The notes: generated by a model not told the origin, from the sequence alone. A stretch of 17,065 nt of DNA from Pyramidobacter sp. (GCA_017940445.1 JAGAYQ010000058.1:1-17065); one strand, 5' to 3'; numbered from the stretch's first letter, positions 1 through 7,594 are shown. Program-made: numbers and translations.

Positions 1-731
1 CCGAGGTGATCGCCGAGAGCTTCAGCCACACGGATGGCCTCTTCGCTCTCGTCCTTGAACGTATCGATAAGGACGACGCGGGTCTCGCCGGCAGGCGTGA
101 ACTCGTCGTAAACTTTGGCCAGTTTGAGCGTGTCTCCGGCCATGAGGATGGCGGCGTGCGGGATGGTACCTGACGGATTGAGGCCGAGCAGCTTCGCACC
201 GAGGATGCAGCTTGCGCCGGCACAGCCGCCCACCTTGACGGCGATGCGCTCCATGACGGGAGCAACAGCAGGATGCACATGACGAGCGCCAAAGCAGAGC
301 ACGGGCTTGCCTTCAGCCGCTTCAACGCACTCACGGGCGGCAGTCGCCCAGCCCGTGGACGCGGCGAGCATTCCAAGCAGCGTTGTTTCGTACATTCCGA
401 ACGCGCCGTAAGGGCCGGTAAGACGCATCAGGGTGTCTTTGGGCTTGAAGGGCGTCCCCTCAGGCAGCGCATCGATCACGACGTTTTTGCCCTTAAGAAG
501 AGTTTTGACCTCGTCCAGGCCGGCAAAGATGCCGTTTTTGCGGGCAAAGACCTCCGCAACCACCGGTGTGTCAAGAAGGTTCATGTGGCTGAGAAGATCA
601 CGAGTACGAATAAAATAGATATCCGTTGTCAGACCGTTGAGGATTTCCTCGTGGGTTGCGCTGGGCAGACGGTCAGGCGAAACTTCTACGGATGCGACAT
701 CCTTCAGCGTTTCGATGTTTGCGGTCGTCAT
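1..731 (-). CDS. pncB: Nicotinate phosphoribosyltransferase (3' end cut by window)
   Basis: The product converts nicotinate plus PRPP to nicotinate mononucleotide in the NAD salvage (Preiss-Handler) pathway in the cytosol. I translated it by hand: about 243 codons are present, starting at ATG 731 behind a GAGG ribosome site, and the C-terminus lies beyond base 1. The visible part has the family layout: an N-terminal segment with TTDIYFIRT near residues 35-43, then GARHVHP at 148-154, SGTIPHA at 187-193 and the PRPP-loop-like LIDTF near 221-225. This matches the shorter, archaeal-type branch of nicotinate phosphoribosyltransferases better than the E. coli PncB type. It starts 19 bases after the secG stop and may be cotranscribed with it. 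A quinolinate phosphoribosyltransferase is a less likely alternative because of the HVHP and SGTxPHA motifs. Confidence 0.83.
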   Translation of the reverse strand, partial: MTTANIETLKDVASVEVSPDRLPSATHEEILNGLTTDIYFIRTRDLLSHMNLLDTPVVAEVFARKNGIFAGLDEVKTLLKGKNVVIDALPEGTPFKPKDTLMRLTGPYGAFGMYETTLLGMLAASTGWATAARECVEAAEGKPVLCFGARHVHPAVAPVMERIAVKVGGCAGASCILGAKLLGLNPSGTIPHAAILMAGDTLKLAKVYDEFTPAGETRVVLIDTFKDESEEAIRVAEALGDHL

Positions 732-750
732 CAGAAATAGCCTCTTTTTC

Positions 751-972
751 TTACAGGATCAGGAGAACCAGAGAGTTGACCATAAAGAGGGCGCAGATCA
801 CGACAGTGATCTTGGAAAGACCGGTAAAGCGGGACCACTGATTGGCCGTGGGATCGGCGAGCGTCGCGCCGCCGAAGATGCCGCCTCTGCCCTGCTTGCG
901 GGGCTGAAGCATGACGACGGCCATCAGGACGATGGAAAGAAGGATCTGGACGATAGAAAGAAAAGTTCTCAC
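751..972 (-). CDS. secG: Preprotein translocase subunit SecG
   Basis: SecG is the small inner-membrane subunit of the SecYEG channel that assists protein export. The 73-residue product has the classic layout: a first hydrophobic helix (residues about 3-21), a polar loop containing LQPRKQGRGGIFGGA, and a second helix (about 53-73). The length is typical of the family. The start is GTG at 972, chosen because a strong GGAGG lies a few bases upstream; a longer overlapping frame with an ATG at 1012 gives no family match. A possible extended -10 promoter lies at 1035-1043. The dense secretome further along the window would depend on this translocase, but there is no specific link. Confidence 0.93.
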   Translation of the reverse strand: MRTFLSIVQILLSIVLMAVVMLQPRKQGRGGIFGGATLADPTANQWSRFTGLSKITVVICALFMVNSLVLLIL

Positions 973-1034
973 TGGAGCGCACCTCCGAAAAATTTTGCTG
1001 TTCCTCTTTCATCTCTTGGGATGAATTCTGAAAG

Positions 1035-1043
1035 ATTTTACCA
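1035..1043 (-). promoter_or_regulatory. Candidate extended -10 promoter for secG
   Basis: On the minus strand the sequence reads TGGTAAAAT, an extended -10 element (TG, one base, TAAAAT), about 63 bases before the secG start. No good -35 is visible at 16-18 bases. The 121-base gap between rdgB and secG makes an own promoter reasonable, and I saw no clear terminator after rdgB, so read-through is also possible. Confidence 0.35.
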
Positions 1044-1092
1044 CAGATTCACAATTCGCGGTACTGCTTTGCACGTAAAAGGCGCAAATATA

Positions 1093-1707
1093 TTATCGGC
1101 TCCTGAGGCTGTGAAGCATTTCGATAAAAGCCTGCGACGCCTTGGCTCGGTGCGAGATACGCGATTTGACGGAAGCCGGCAGCTCGCCGAAGGTCTGATC
1201 GTAGCCTTCGGGGATAAAAAGCGGATCATAGCCGAAGCCGTTCGTGCCGCGCTTGTCCTGGATGACACTGCCGTTGCAGTATGCCAGCGTATGCCAGTGC
1301 GGCTTTCCATCCGGGAACGCGAGCACAAGGGCGGCCGCGTAACGGGCAAAGCGGTCAGTCTTGTCGGCCATGTTCGAGATCAGCCACTGGCGGCAGGCTT
1401 CATCGTCCTCGCCGCCGATCCGCGACGAATAAATGCCAGGCTGCCAGCCGAGCGCTCGAACTTCGATGCCGCTGTCGTCGCTGATCGCAGGCAATCCGGC
1501 GTATTGAGCCCAGGCGGCAGCCTTCAGGGTGGCGTTTTCGACAAACGTCGTCCCCGTCTCCTCCACCTCGATCGGCGCGTCAAAATCGCCGCCGAAAAGA
1601 AGCTCGATCCCAAGAGGCGCAAGCAGCCCCCGGAACTCCTCGTATTTATGACGATTGCCGCTGGCGATCACCAGCTTTGCAAGAGAAACGCCGTCCATCA
1701 CGATCAT
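1093..1707 (-). CDS. rdgB: RdgB/HAM1 non-canonical purine NTP pyrophosphatase
   Basis: This cytosolic house-cleaning enzyme hydrolyses dITP, XTP and related abnormal purine triphosphates to the monophosphate and pyrophosphate, keeping them out of DNA and RNA. The 204-residue product shows the family signatures: SGNRHKYEE at 16-24 (substrate binding), SDDSG at 76-80 (metal/catalytic Asp), NGFGYDP at 156-162 and SHR at 185-187. The start at ATG 1707 is preferred because GGAGG lies 9 bases upstream and it begins one base after the rph stop; an upstream in-frame ATG at 1728 would overlap rph by 20 bases. The usual motif after the SDDSG block reads GIYSSRIGG instead of the common G.YSARyaG, a small variation. 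It is translationally coupled to rph. Confidence 0.95.
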   Translation of the reverse strand: MIVMDGVSLAKLVIASGNRHKYEEFRGLLAPLGIELLFGGDFDAPIEVEETGTTFVENATLKAAAWAQYAGLPAISDDSGIEVRALGWQPGIYSSRIGGEDDEACRQWLISNMADKTDRFARYAAALVLAFPDGKPHWHTLAYCNGSVIQDKRGTNGFGYDPLFIPEGYDQTFGELPASVKSRISHRAKASQAFIEMLHSLRSR

Positions 1708-1708
1708 C

Positions 1709-2446
1709 TTACCATGCCTCCTCATCATGCCAGTCCAGCGTCGTCCACTGCGCTTCCATCAGCTCAGAGATGCCGGAAGCAGCCAGGTCGAGCATACCGT
1801 TCATCTCAGCTCGCGAGAAAACGCCGCCTTCGCCGGTGCCCTGCACCTCGACAAAATCACCATGTCCGTTCATGACGACGTTGAAATCGACCTCAGCAGA
1901 GCTGTCTTCATCATAGCAAAGGTCGAGCAGCAGGCGGCCGTCAACTTTGCCGACGCTGACGGCGGCGACCTGAGAGCGGAGCGGCAGTTTTTCAAATGCT
2001 CCGGTTCCGCGCAGCCAGCGCAGGGCATCGACCAGCGCGACATACGCGCCTGTGATCGACGCCGTGCGTGTGCCGCCGTCGGCCTGAAGCACATCGCAGT
2101 CGAGGGTGATGCAGCGCTCGCCGAGAGCTTCAAGATCAACTGCGGCACGCAGCGAGCGGCCGATCAGCCGCTGGATCTCCTGACTGCGGCCGTTGATTCG
2201 TCCTTTGACGGAATCGCGAGGCACGCGGACAGCTGTCGATCTGGGCAGCAGCGCATATTCGGCCGTCACCCAGCCCTTGCCGCTGCCGCGCAGAAACGGC
2301 GGCACTTTATCCTCCACCGACGCCGTGCAGAGCACTTTCGTATTTCCGCAGCTGATCAGACACGAGCCTTCAGCATGCATGATACAGTTTCTTTTCATTG
2401 TCACGGGGCGCAGGCTGTTGTCCTGCGTTCGCGATGAACTGATCAT
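1709..2446 (-). CDS. rph: Ribonuclease PH
   Basis: RNase PH is a phosphate-dependent 3'-5' exoribonuclease that trims the 3' ends of tRNA precursors. The 245-residue product shows the expected motifs: an N-terminal R-P segment (SLRPV), [20 protein letters not shown] around 82-101, [15 protein letters not shown] at 117-131, a DFNVVM strand at 187-192 and [10 protein letters not shown] near 203-212. The length matches the family. ATG 2446 is chosen over an upstream in-frame TTG (2470) because AGGAGG lies 8 bases before it. It is the first gene of the rph-rdgB pair, with a recognisable promoter at 2520-2546. The rph-rdgB pairing is common in bacteria, and in some species the two are fused. Confidence 0.97.
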   Translation of the reverse strand: MISSSRTQDNSLRPVTMKRNCIMHAEGSCLISCGNTKVLCTASVEDKVPPFLRGSGKGWVTAEYALLPRSTAVRVPRDSVKGRINGRSQEIQRLIGRSLRAAVDLEALGERCITLDCDVLQADGGTRTASITGAYVALVDALRWLRGTGAFEKLPLRSQVAAVSVGKVDGRLLLDLCYDEDSSAEVDFNVVMNGHGDFVEVQGTGEGGVFSRAEMNGMLDLAASGISELMEAQWTTLDWHDEEAW

Positions 2447-2519
2447 TTTTCGTTCCTCCTCTACCACCAAAGCCGCGCCGGCTGCGCAGACGCAGCTTAC
2501 TATTCAGACTGGAAGTTTC

Positions 2520-2546
2520 AGTATATCACGATTTTCACAAAATCAA
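2520..2546 (-). promoter_or_regulatory. Promoter of rph-rdgB
   Basis: On the minus strand TTGATT (-35; 2541-2546) is followed by a 15-base spacer and TATACT (-10; 2520-2525). The -10 is preceded by TG one base away, which makes an extended -10 that can tolerate the short spacer. It lies about 75 bases before the rph start and immediately downstream of the terminator of the preceding operon, which is the expected place for a new transcription unit. Confidence 0.6.
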
Positions 2547-2556
2547 CAGAAAAAAG

Positions 2557-2590
2557 CGGGAGCCCAGAGATTTTTCTCTCCGAGCTCCCG
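2557..2590 (-). terminator. Intrinsic terminator of the PHP-pmbA-amidase-GerMN operon
   Basis: A perfect 7-bp stem CGGGAGC (2557-2563) pairs with GCTCCCG (2584-2590), and an inner AGAGA/TCTCT stem (2566-2570 with 2575-2579) closes a TTTT loop. It is flanked by runs of A on the left and T on the right, so it could act in both directions. On the minus strand it starts 14 bases after the GerMN stop and is followed by a run of U. Confidence 0.88.
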
Positions 2591-2604
2591 TTTTTTGCAA
2601 TCAG

Positions 2605-3258
2605 TTATGCCCCGCTGAAGCCCCATGGCTCCGAAAGGCGGATCTTACCGACATTCGTCACCCAGCGGCCGTTAACGAGGAAATACACCTGCTTGACCGG
2701 CGGAAAGTTCTCCACGATCGTCCTGACCAGCCCGGTCAGCATCAGCAGCGACCGCTGCTCCGGCATCTTTGCCAGCCCTTCGGTGAAGCTGCCCGGCAGA
2801 TCGATGTAGGCTGTGACGCCGTCGCGGTACACGTGCTTCGGCGTGATCTGATTGGCCCACGATTCAGACGCCTCGGTGAATACAGTCCTGACGGCAAGCA
2901 TGATCTCGTCTTCCTGAACGTCAGAAAGTACCTTGAGGCTGGCGCGGACAAGGCCTTCCGTTCCCAGCGGATAGACAGCCAGTTCGCGGCGTGAAGCGAC
3001 AAACTCATCCGACTGATCGGCTGCCAGCAGCTTCTGAAGGTCTTCGGCATTGGAGACGACGTTTTCCTGCTTGACGACGCTCTTTCGGTCAAGAAATTTC
3101 AGGCACAGATCGGCTCCGTAATACCCCGCGGCAAGGAAGATCGCCGCGACGCTCATCTGTGCAAGAAAGCGGACGATCCAAGGCGACTTTGGACGGGAAC
3201 TGCCGCGTCCGCGTCCTGGATATACAGACTGCGGACGGCGTGAAATCTCATCGCTCAA
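2605..3258 (-). CDS. Membrane-anchored GerMN-domain protein
   Basis: The 217-residue product has a basic, Pro/Arg-rich cytosolic start, one transmembrane helix (about residues 30-50) and an extracytoplasmic GerMN domain (roughly 90-205) with the typical pattern of a short strand ending YPLG, an ITPKHVYRDGVTAYIDLPGSF segment, LTGLVRTI and QVYFLVNG. GerMN domains occur in spore-forming and non-sporulating bacteria, often in envelope proteins next to cell-wall amidases, as here. The start is uncertain: TTG 3258 is chosen because AGGAG lies 10 bases upstream; an earlier in-frame TTG at 3297 has no ribosome site. It follows the amidase with only a short gap and is the last gene of its operon. A wall-remodelling role together with the amidase is inference. 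Confidence 0.82.
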   Translation of the reverse strand: MSDEISRRPQSVYPGRGRGSSRPKSPWIVRFLAQMSVAAIFLAAGYYGADLCLKFLDRKSVVKQENVVSNAEDLQKLLAADQSDEFVASRRELAVYPLGTEGLVRASLKVLSDVQEDEIMLAVRTVFTEASESWANQITPKHVYRDGVTAYIDLPGSFTEGLAKMPEQRSLLMLTGLVRTIVENFPPVKQVYFLVNGRWVTNVGKIRLSEPWGFSGA

Positions 3259-3303
3259 AACTTGCTCACTCCTCTTGTTGAAATTCTTTCTCTGCAATAA
3301 TCG

Positions 3304-4920
3304 CTATCGGTTGATAAAGCTGACGATACCAGCAGCAAAAGCCTCGGCCATGCGCTGCTGATAGGCAGGCTGCGCCAGGCGCCGCACTTCGGCAAGCTCT
3401 GTGATGAAGCCTGTCTCGATCAGCACTGCCGGCATGGCAGCACCGCGCAGGACCCAGAAAGGCGCCTGAGCGACACGCTTCATATCAAGACCGCTCTTCT
3501 GTCCCGACTGGAACAGGTCCTCAGCCAGAAGCGTGCTCTCGGAGATTTTCTGATTCTGCTGCATATTGCCAAGGATCGCCAACAGCATCTCGGTTCGCTT
3601 ATCAGCCTTGGCGCTCTTTTTGCCGCTGCCGCTTTCGGCGATTTCAGCGTTTTCGATCTTCGCCAGCGCCATAGCGTCCTTATCGGTAGGCAAAGCCATG
3701 ATATAGATCTCGACGCCATTGGAGTGCCGCCCCTTCGGCAGCGCATTGAGGTGGACGCTGATGAATACGTCAGCGTTCCAGCGGTTGGCCATCGCCGTGC
3801 GCTCTTTCAGCGTCGGATAGGTATCGCCCGTGCGGGTCATCTTCACGTTCACGCCCAGCTCGCGCAGCTCTGCGGCGATTTTCGTCGCGATCTGCAGGGC
3901 GATGACTTTCTCACGATAGCCGTGCGCCATCGCGCCCGGGTCTTTGCCGCCGTGACCGGCATCGATCACGACGAGTTTTCGTTTTTTGGCTTTCGGTGAC
4001 TTCACCGCCGGGGGCAGGTCCTTTTTCACCGGCGGAAGCTCTATTTTCTTCTGCGGTTCGGGAGGAGGCGTGTTCCTGCCGGGCTGCGGGGAGTCGATCT
4101 GCGGGGGCAGCACTTTCGGAGCGCTCTGAGAATCCCTCCGAAAATCCATCACCAGACGATACGGCGCTTTCAGCGTAAAGATCTTGACGCTGTATCCTGG
4201 ATGTGAGAAATCGAGCCGTGACGGATTGCCGCTTTTGACGCTGAGCGTCACGCCCTCTCTGCTGCCGCTCAGCCGAGCAGCTTCTGATGATGAAAGCGCA
4301 TCCGCCTGAACCGAAGTCTTTGCGCCCTCGGTCGAATACAAAGGCGTCTCTTCGCCTTCAAGGTCGAGCACAGCGCGCACATGTTCGTCGCCGCCCCAGC
4401 GCACGTTTTTCACGCGCGGCAGCCGCACGCTCACCTTCGGCTGGACTGGCGGCGGAGCCGGCTTTTTCTCCGCAGGCGGGGGCGCGATCTTTTTGGACTC
4501 GCCGGCGCCTGACCAGCGAAGCGTGATATTTCGTCCGTTTTTCCTCAAAAACTGAGAAAAGATCCTCAGCACAGAATCAGTGTCGATCCACCAGTGTCCG
4601 CTCTCCACCCGCGTGCGCGACGGCAGCGGGATCACGCTGTAACCCAGCCAGACAACGGCCGCGCCGTGGACAAAGCGAAGCCCCGTCCCCGCTTTCACGA
4701 CCAGTTCACTTTGCTCCTGCACAGCCGCATAGCCGAGTTCTTTCGCGATCTCGTCAGCCGCGGCCAGGCGATTATTTCCGAAAGTCCGCACATCGACGCT
4801 GCCGGAAAGCCCCCCGCCCGACCAGCGCCACCTCTCGGCAGCGGCGGGACGGCAGAGCGCGGCGCATACGAGCAGCACCGCCGTCAGCAGGCAGACCGTT
4901 TTACGTTCCAGCCACCGCAA
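3304..4920 (-). CDS. Exported N-acetylmuramoyl-L-alanine amidase (Amidase_3) with stalk and AMIN-like domains
   Basis: The enzyme cuts the bond between N-acetylmuramic acid and L-alanine in peptidoglycan, outside the cytoplasmic membrane. The 538-residue product has a signal peptide (about 1-28), an N-terminal domain resembling the copper-amine-oxidase/stalk fold (about 45-125), a Pro-rich linker, an AMIN-like beta domain (about 165-262), a second Pro/Lys-rich linker (about 270-314) and a C-terminal Amidase_3 domain (316-538). Zinc ligands and catalytic residues are visible: H323 in AGHGG, E337, H390 in SVHLNA and E502 in IETGF. It starts with TTG 4920 and overlaps the end of pmbA by 20 bases, which suggests translational coupling. 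The central insert GSGKKSAKADKR may be an autoinhibitory segment, as in AmiC-type enzymes, but that is inference. Confidence 0.94.
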   Translation of the reverse strand: MRWLERKTVCLLTAVLLVCAALCRPAAAERWRWSGGGLSGSVDVRTFGNNRLAAADEIAKELGYAAVQEQSELVVKAGTGLRFVHGAAVVWLGYSVIPLPSRTRVESGHWWIDTDSVLRIFSQFLRKNGRNITLRWSGAGESKKIAPPPAEKKPAPPPVQPKVSVRLPRVKNVRWGGDEHVRAVLDLEGEETPLYSTEGAKTSVQADALSSSEAARLSGSREGVTLSVKSGNPSRLDFSHPGYSVKIFTLKAPYRLVMDFRRDSQSAPKVLPPQIDSPQPGRNTPPPEPQKKIELPPVKKDLPPAVKSPKAKKRKLVVIDAGHGGKDPGAMAHGYREKVIALQIATKIAAELRELGVNVKMTRTGDTYPTLKERTAMANRWNADVFISVHLNALPKGRHSNGVEIYIMALPTDKDAMALAKIENAEIAESGSGKKSAKADKRTEMLLAILGNMQQNQKISESTLLAEDLFQSGQKSGLDMKRVAQAPFWVLRGAAMPAVLIETGFITELAEVRRLAQPAYQQRMAEAFAAGIVSFINR

Positions 4921-6250
4921 TGTCGTCCACCACCATTGTGCATCCGCCGAAGCGATCGAAAAAGCGCAGATCGGCCCCGACTTCAGTGATATTTTTCAGC
5001 AAATCCGTGAGCTTTCCTGCGACCGTCACCGACGAAACAGGCGAAAAGACGCCGTTTTTGTAATAATGTCCACGTGCGCCAAGCGAGAAGTCGCCCGTCA
5101 CCGTATCGATGGTGTGCAGTCCCATCAGCTCCGCCACACAGAAACAGCCGTCGTTCGCGGCAATGATCTCGTCGCGCGAACGGGAGCCGGGAAGGACATA
5201 AAAATTGTTGACGTCAACGTCCGGCAGAGAGCTCAGGCCTCGGCAGCCGTTGCCCGTGCTTTCGAACCCCAGGCGGCGGCCGTACTGCAAATTGCACAGC
5301 CACGAGCTCAGTTCGCCCCTGTCGAGGAGCACCGTTCGCCGTGTCGCCACCATCTCGCTGTCAAAAGCGGATGACCCCATCCCGGCAGGGATGCGTCCGT
5401 CGTCGATGAGCGTCAGCTTATCGGACGCGACACTCTGCCCCATCTTTCCCTTGAGCAGTGACAGACCTTTGTACACGCTCACCGCGGAAAAAAGTTCGGC
5501 CAGCTCGCCCAGGAACGCGACTGTGACAGATGGCTCCAGAACCAGCCGGTACCTGCCCGACGGCAGCGTTCTGCCGTGAAAAAGGCGCACCGTATTGTTC
5601 ACAGCTTCTGCAACAGGAAGACTTGAACGAAGCTTAGCAGCGGAACGGGCCGAACAGCCTGCGCCGTTGATCTCCGACGCATCCCCGTCCTCGCCCAGCA
5701 GCGTCAGCCCAAGCGAGCCGTACGTCGCGCGGCTCTCGCAGCGAATGCCCTTGTGGTTGAGGCACAATGAATCGCCCCATCCGGTCGAAACGCCCGCCGT
5801 CGGCACGCAGCGTATCCTTTTATCCAGCCGGCGCGCCTCACGGCTCATATCCAGGCAGAGAGCGATCTGTTCCTCCGGTTCCCAGCGCGGGATCACTTCG
5901 TCATACAGCGCCAGATCGTCCTGAGGCATTTCAGGCGGCTTCGAGGCAAAGATCACGTCGTCCTCCGGGGCGTTATGCCGCGCGTTCTCAAAAGCCGCGT
6001 CACACAGTTCAGCTGCCGTGTCTCCGTCAAACTCGGAAAGACTGGCCACGCCCTGCCTGTTTTTACCGTCAAGCACGCGCAGCCCGATCGAGACGCGCTC
6101 CGCGGTGCTGCTTCGCTCCAGTTCATCATCACGCACCCGGAATGATCGCGCGTGCGACGAGCTCCAGGCGCACTCCGCTCCTAACGCGCCCCGTTTCAGC
6201 GCCTCTGAAACGGTCTTTTCCAGCAGGCGCGATGCAGCCGTCTTATCCAT
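4901..6250 (-). CDS. pmbA: PmbA/TldE-family metallopeptidase-like protein
   Basis: The 449-residue product matches the TldD/PmbA family by its overall length and by segments such as RSFRVRDDELERSS near the N-terminus, GIRCESRATYGS in the middle, IDDGRIPAGMGSSAFDSEM, FESTGNGCR and the C-terminal LGARGHYYKNG followed by VAGKLTDLLKNI. TldD and TldE form a heterodimeric protease known to process microcin B17 and to degrade antitoxin CcdA. The zinc-binding HExxxH of TldD is absent here, as expected for the TldE/PmbA subunit, so a separate TldD partner would be needed and is not in this window. ATG 6250 is preferred over TTG 6289, which would overlap the PHP gene, but neither has a strong ribosome site. 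Its last 20 bases overlap the amidase start. Confidence 0.92.
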   Translation of the reverse strand: MDKTAASRLLEKTVSEALKRGALGAECAWSSSHARSFRVRDDELERSSTAERVSIGLRVLDGKNRQGVASLSEFDGDTAAELCDAAFENARHNAPEDDVIFASKPPEMPQDDLALYDEVIPRWEPEEQIALCLDMSREARRLDKRIRCVPTAGVSTGWGDSLCLNHKGIRCESRATYGSLGLTLLGEDGDASEINGAGCSARSAAKLRSSLPVAEAVNNTVRLFHGRTLPSGRYRLVLEPSVTVAFLGELAELFSAVSVYKGLSLLKGKMGQSVASDKLTLIDDGRIPAGMGSSAFDSEMVATRRTVLLDRGELSSWLCNLQYGRRLGFESTGNGCRGLSSLPDVDVNNFYVLPGSRSRDEIIAANDGCFCVAELMGLHTIDTVTGDFSLGARGHYYKNGVFSPVSSVTVAGKLTDLLKNITEVGADLRFFDRFGGCTMVVDDIAVAGT

Positions 6251-6261
6251 GACAGCAGCAC

Positions 6262-7089
6262 TCACATCAGGATGCCAAGGCGCGCCCAAGGCAGCAGCGT
6301 CTCAGGCACAGCGATCCCGAAATGATACCCGGGACGCCCGCGGCCGTGGTAGTCAGAGCCCGCCGTCATCTCCAGACCATGTGCGATTGCAAGGTTCTTG
6401 TACGCTTCAACCTGCGCGGGATTGTGATGCCCTGAATAGCACTCGATCCCCCACAGCCCGAAAGACTTGAGCCAGCGCAGGATCTCCGACAGCTTCTTCA
6501 TGTCCGAACACGTTTGCACCGGATGCGCCAGCACCGCGACACCGCCGGCACGCTGAATGGCATGGATCGTCTCCTCCGGCGAAAGACTGACTTTATGCAC
6601 ATAGGCTTTGCCGGTACGCCCGAGGTATTCAGAAAAAGCCGTCGGTATGTCGTGAATGATCCCGCGGCGGATCATCGCGAACGCAAAATGCGGACGGCCG
6701 ATGACGCCGACGCCCGCTTCGCGCTGAACTTCGTCCATGGTCAGCGGGATGCCGAGATCGTTGAGACGCTCAAGGATCTTCTGATTGCGCTCGTCGCGGT
6801 GCTGCTGGATCGTTTTCAGCGCCGCCTGAAAATCGGCGTCCTCGGGGTTGTAGTTGTAGCCGAGGATGTGCAGCGTGCGCGGATACTCGGCCGAGATCTC
6901 TACGCCCGAAATCGCACGTATGCCCAGCTTGCGGCAGGCCGACAGGAACGCCGGCACGCCGGCCAGAGTGTCGTGATCAGTCAAAGCAGCCACAGCCACG
7001 CCGCGCCGGCGAGCTAGACGCGCCAGCGCCTCCGGCGAATCGCTGCCGTCAGAGCAGGTGCTGTGAAAATGCATATCCACGCGGATCAT
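6262..7089 (-). CDS. PHP-domain phosphatase/exonuclease (YciV/TrpH, RNase AM type)
   Basis: The 275-residue product is a PHP-superfamily metal-dependent phosphoesterase of the group that includes the E. coli 3',5'-nucleoside bisphosphate phosphatase / RNase AM. Metal-ligand motifs are visible in order: HFH at 7-9 with D14, TDHDT at 37-41, GVEIS at 62-66, GRPH at 131-134, AHP at 188-190 and GSDYHG at 244-249. Its length matches the stand-alone enzymes, not the PHP domain of DNA polymerase III. The start ATG 7089 overlaps by four bases (ATGA) the stop of a short leader ORF, so translation is probably coupled to it. It ends 11 bases before the pmbA start. The exact substrate cannot be told from sequence. 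Confidence 0.9.
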   Translation of the reverse strand: MIRVDMHFHSTCSDGSDSPEALARLARRRGVAVAALTDHDTLAGVPAFLSACRKLGIRAISGVEISAEYPRTLHILGYNYNPEDADFQAALKTIQQHRDERNQKILERLNDLGIPLTMDEVQREAGVGVIGRPHFAFAMIRRGIIHDIPTAFSEYLGRTGKAYVHKVSLSPEETIHAIQRAGGVAVLAHPVQTCSDMKKLSEILRWLKSFGLWGIECYSGHHNPAQVEAYKNLAIAHGLEMTAGSDYHGRGRPGYHFGIAVPETLLPWARLGILM

Positions 7090-7157
7090 CGCGAAAATCC
7101 GCTCCCGCAGCGCAAAATAAGATGCCCATGATATGCGGCACCTTGGCCGTGTCTCAT
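7086..7157 (-). CDS. Possible 23-residue leader peptide coupled to the PHP gene
   Basis: A short ORF starts at ATG 7157 with a much better ribosome site (AAAGGAG, 8 bases upstream) than the PHP gene itself. Its TGA overlaps the PHP start as ATGA. The peptide begins MRHGQGAAYHGH and ends RCGSGFSR, with three His and one Cys, and no recognised domain. It may serve only to bring ribosomes to the PHP start, or may be a regulatory leader. A frameshifted remnant of a longer N-terminus is also possible. Confidence 0.4.
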   Translation of the reverse strand: MRHGQGAAYHGHLILRCGSGFSR

Positions 7158-7179
7158 GGTATCAACTCCTTTCACCGTC

Positions 7180-7194
7180 TTCGCATTTTGCGAA
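7180..7194 (-). promoter_or_regulatory. Short perfect hairpin/palindrome in the 5' leader
   Basis: TTCGCA and TGCGAA form a perfect 6-bp inverted repeat around a 3-base centre, between the candidate -10 (7213-7218) and the leader-ORF ribosome site. GTC/GAC bases on either side can extend it with one bulge. It could be an operator or a 5' RNA hairpin that stabilises the message. Confidence 0.35.
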
Positions 7195-7212
7195 TGACAG
7201 TCTTCTGTGTTT

Positions 7213-7221
7213 ACTATAACA
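7213..7221 (-). promoter_or_regulatory. Candidate extended -10 promoter of the PHP-pmbA-amidase-GerMN operon
   Basis: The minus strand reads TGTTATAGT: an extended -10 (TG, one base, TATAGT). The -35 region (TGTCAA about 16 bases upstream) is poor. The position, 56 bases before the leader ORF and after the tRNA terminator, is right for the operon promoter. Confidence 0.45.
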
Positions 7222-7310
7222 GAATTGCGGAGATTTGACATAGGTAAAAACTGCAATTTTTATAAAACTCGTGAAAAACTTTTTTGTATCTGCACGAGGA
7301 TACGAAAAAA

Positions 7311-7330
7311 GCCACGACATTCGTCGTGGC
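7311..7330 (-). terminator. Intrinsic terminator of tRNA-Ile
   Basis: GCCACGAC (7311-7318) and GTCGTGGC (7323-7330) form a perfect 8-bp stem with a 4-base loop. On the minus strand it is followed by six T (7305-7310), a textbook intrinsic terminator 12 bases after the tRNA 3' end. The T-run on the other side makes it potentially bidirectional. Confidence 0.9.
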
Positions 7331-7342
7331 TTTTAAACGCTA

Positions 7343-7419
7343 TGGTGGGCCGCAGAAGATTTGAACTTCTGACCTCTCGGTTATCAGCCGAGTGCTCTGA
7401 CCAACTGAGCTAGCGGCCC
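7343..7419 (-). tRNA. tRNA-Ile (anticodon GAU)
   Basis: On the minus strand the sequence folds into a complete cloverleaf: acceptor GGGCCGC (7413-7419) pairs with GCGGCCC (7347-7353); the D arm contains GCTCAGTTGGTCAGAGC; the anticodon stem CTCGG/CCGAG encloses CTGATAA with anticodon GAT; the T arm is AGAAG-TTCAAAT-CTTCT; the discriminator is A and CCA is encoded. It lies alone, with its own promoter and terminator, not in an rRNA operon. Confidence 0.98.
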
Positions 7420-7440
7420 GTTCTCTCGAACACAAGAGGT

Positions 7441-7468
7441 ATTCTAGCACAAAAGAATTATTTGTAAA
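7441..7468 (-). promoter_or_regulatory. Promoter of tRNA-Ile
   Basis: On the minus strand TTTACA (7463-7468; five of six -35 consensus bases) and TAGAAT (7441-7446; five of six -10 consensus bases) are separated by 16 bases. The -10 lies 21 bases before the mature tRNA 5' end, leaving a short 5' leader for RNase P. Confidence 0.8.
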
Positions 7469-7548
7469 GCCCCCTCGACGAAATTTTTTTCGGCAAAGTG
7501 AGAAGAATCTGCCGCGTCATCCTGTCACAGAACGCGCGTTTTCTGAAA

Positions 7549-7583
7549 CCTGGGAAACGCAGGGAGCAACAGCGTTTCCCAGG
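7549..7583 (-). terminator. Stem-loop after the eight-repeat gene, probable terminator
   Basis: CCTGGGAAACGC (7549-7560) and GCGTTTCCCAGG (7572-7583) form a perfect 12-bp stem with an 11-base loop, beginning 11 bases after the stop codon of the large gene. The U tract on the minus strand is weak (TTTCAG), so it may be an inefficient terminator or a 3'-end protecting hairpin. A second small palindrome, AACGCGCGTT, lies at 7531-7540. Confidence 0.65.
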
Positions 7584-7594
7584 TATTAACAGGA

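Noticed and set aside
637-1875. 412-codon plus-strand ORF across secG and rdgB
   Set aside because: Antisense to two clearly recognised genes; the translation has no recognisable domain.
7235-7263. Plus-strand promoter-like sequence (TTGACA with TTTTAT at 17 bases)
   Set aside because: No plus-strand gene follows; only the antisense side of the tRNA terminator and tRNA lies downstream. The AT-rich gap can give such matches by chance.
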